Source of the DNA: an uncultured Eubacteriales bacterium
GTDB taxonomy: Bacteria > Bacillota > Clostridia > Lachnospirales > Lachnospiraceae
DNA: 6,031 nt
Assembly: GCA_900321145.1 (NCBI GenBank)
Contig: ONVB01000135.1
Location: forward strand, 1-6,031
Reading direction: 5' to 3'
Under the pieces are notes generated by a model, which saw only the letters and a list, made by a program, of their open reading frames with translations, did not search any database and had not been told where the DNA came from. Positions 6,008 through 6,031 of this stretch are shown in pieces. Position 1 is the first letter of the stretch; each line of letters starts with the position of its first letter. The translations under genes and the position numbers were made by a program.

Positions 6008-6031
6008 ACAGTTACCATGTGACTCAGCGAA

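Larger units (their letters stand above)
5893..6031. repeat. Direct-repeat region with 119-bp period, running off the window
   Basis: A 19-base exact direct repeat, TACCATGTGACTCAGCGAA with one further matching T before it, occurs at 5893-5912 and again at 6012-6031, where the window ends, so the second copy may extend further. Each copy begins with the left arm of the hairpin at 5897-5950. Between them lies a second, sequence-different hairpin (5959-6007). The first copy overlaps the end of tyrS. There is no coding sequence here and no transposase in view. Likely a dispersed or tandem palindromic element of the BIME or MITE kind; the class is inferred. Confidence 0.75.

Noticed and set aside
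5893..6031. CRISPR array
   Set aside because: Only two copies of a 20-base repeat 119 bp apart, with hairpins rather than unique spacers between them and no cas gene.

Overview
The window looks like chromosomal DNA from a clostridial Firmicute, most likely the Lachnospiraceae. This is inferred from the strong similarity of the tyrosyl-tRNA synthetase and MCP sequences to what I remember of that family, the AGGAGG-type ribosome binding sites, sigma-A-type promoters with 17-nt spacers, and frequent ATA, AGA/AGG and TTA codons mixed with moderate GC. No database search was possible. All four protein genes are on the + strand, and I see no credible gene on the - strand.

Layout. 1-603 is the C-terminal half of a PLP-dependent class I/II aminotransferase whose 5' end lies outside the window. 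The next 74 nt are almost filled by a 59-nt palindromic element (606-664) that can fold into a three-way junction. 678-2222 encodes a polytopic membrane protein of the O-antigen ligase (Wzy_C) family. A 222-nt gap holds small hairpins and a clear promoter (2358-2386). 2445-4454 encodes a complete methyl-accepting chemotaxis protein, closed by a strong intrinsic terminator (4480-4510). A GC-rich spacer with two hairpins leads to two interlocked promoters (4603-4648) and tyrS (4686-5903). From the last codons of tyrS to the window edge lies a 119-bp-period repeat region of hairpins with GAA loops and tandem G-A steps (5893-6031).

Functional picture. These appear to be separate transcription units with housekeeping or envelope/sensory roles rather than one pathway: amino acid metabolism, cell-surface polysaccharide, chemotaxis and protein synthesis. 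No cassette of a novel system (nuclease, transposase, CRISPR, toxin-antitoxin) is visible. The most unusual content is non-coding: the hairpin array overlapping the tyrS stop codon, and the separate three-way-junction palindrome. Both look like dispersed repeats inserted at gene ends.
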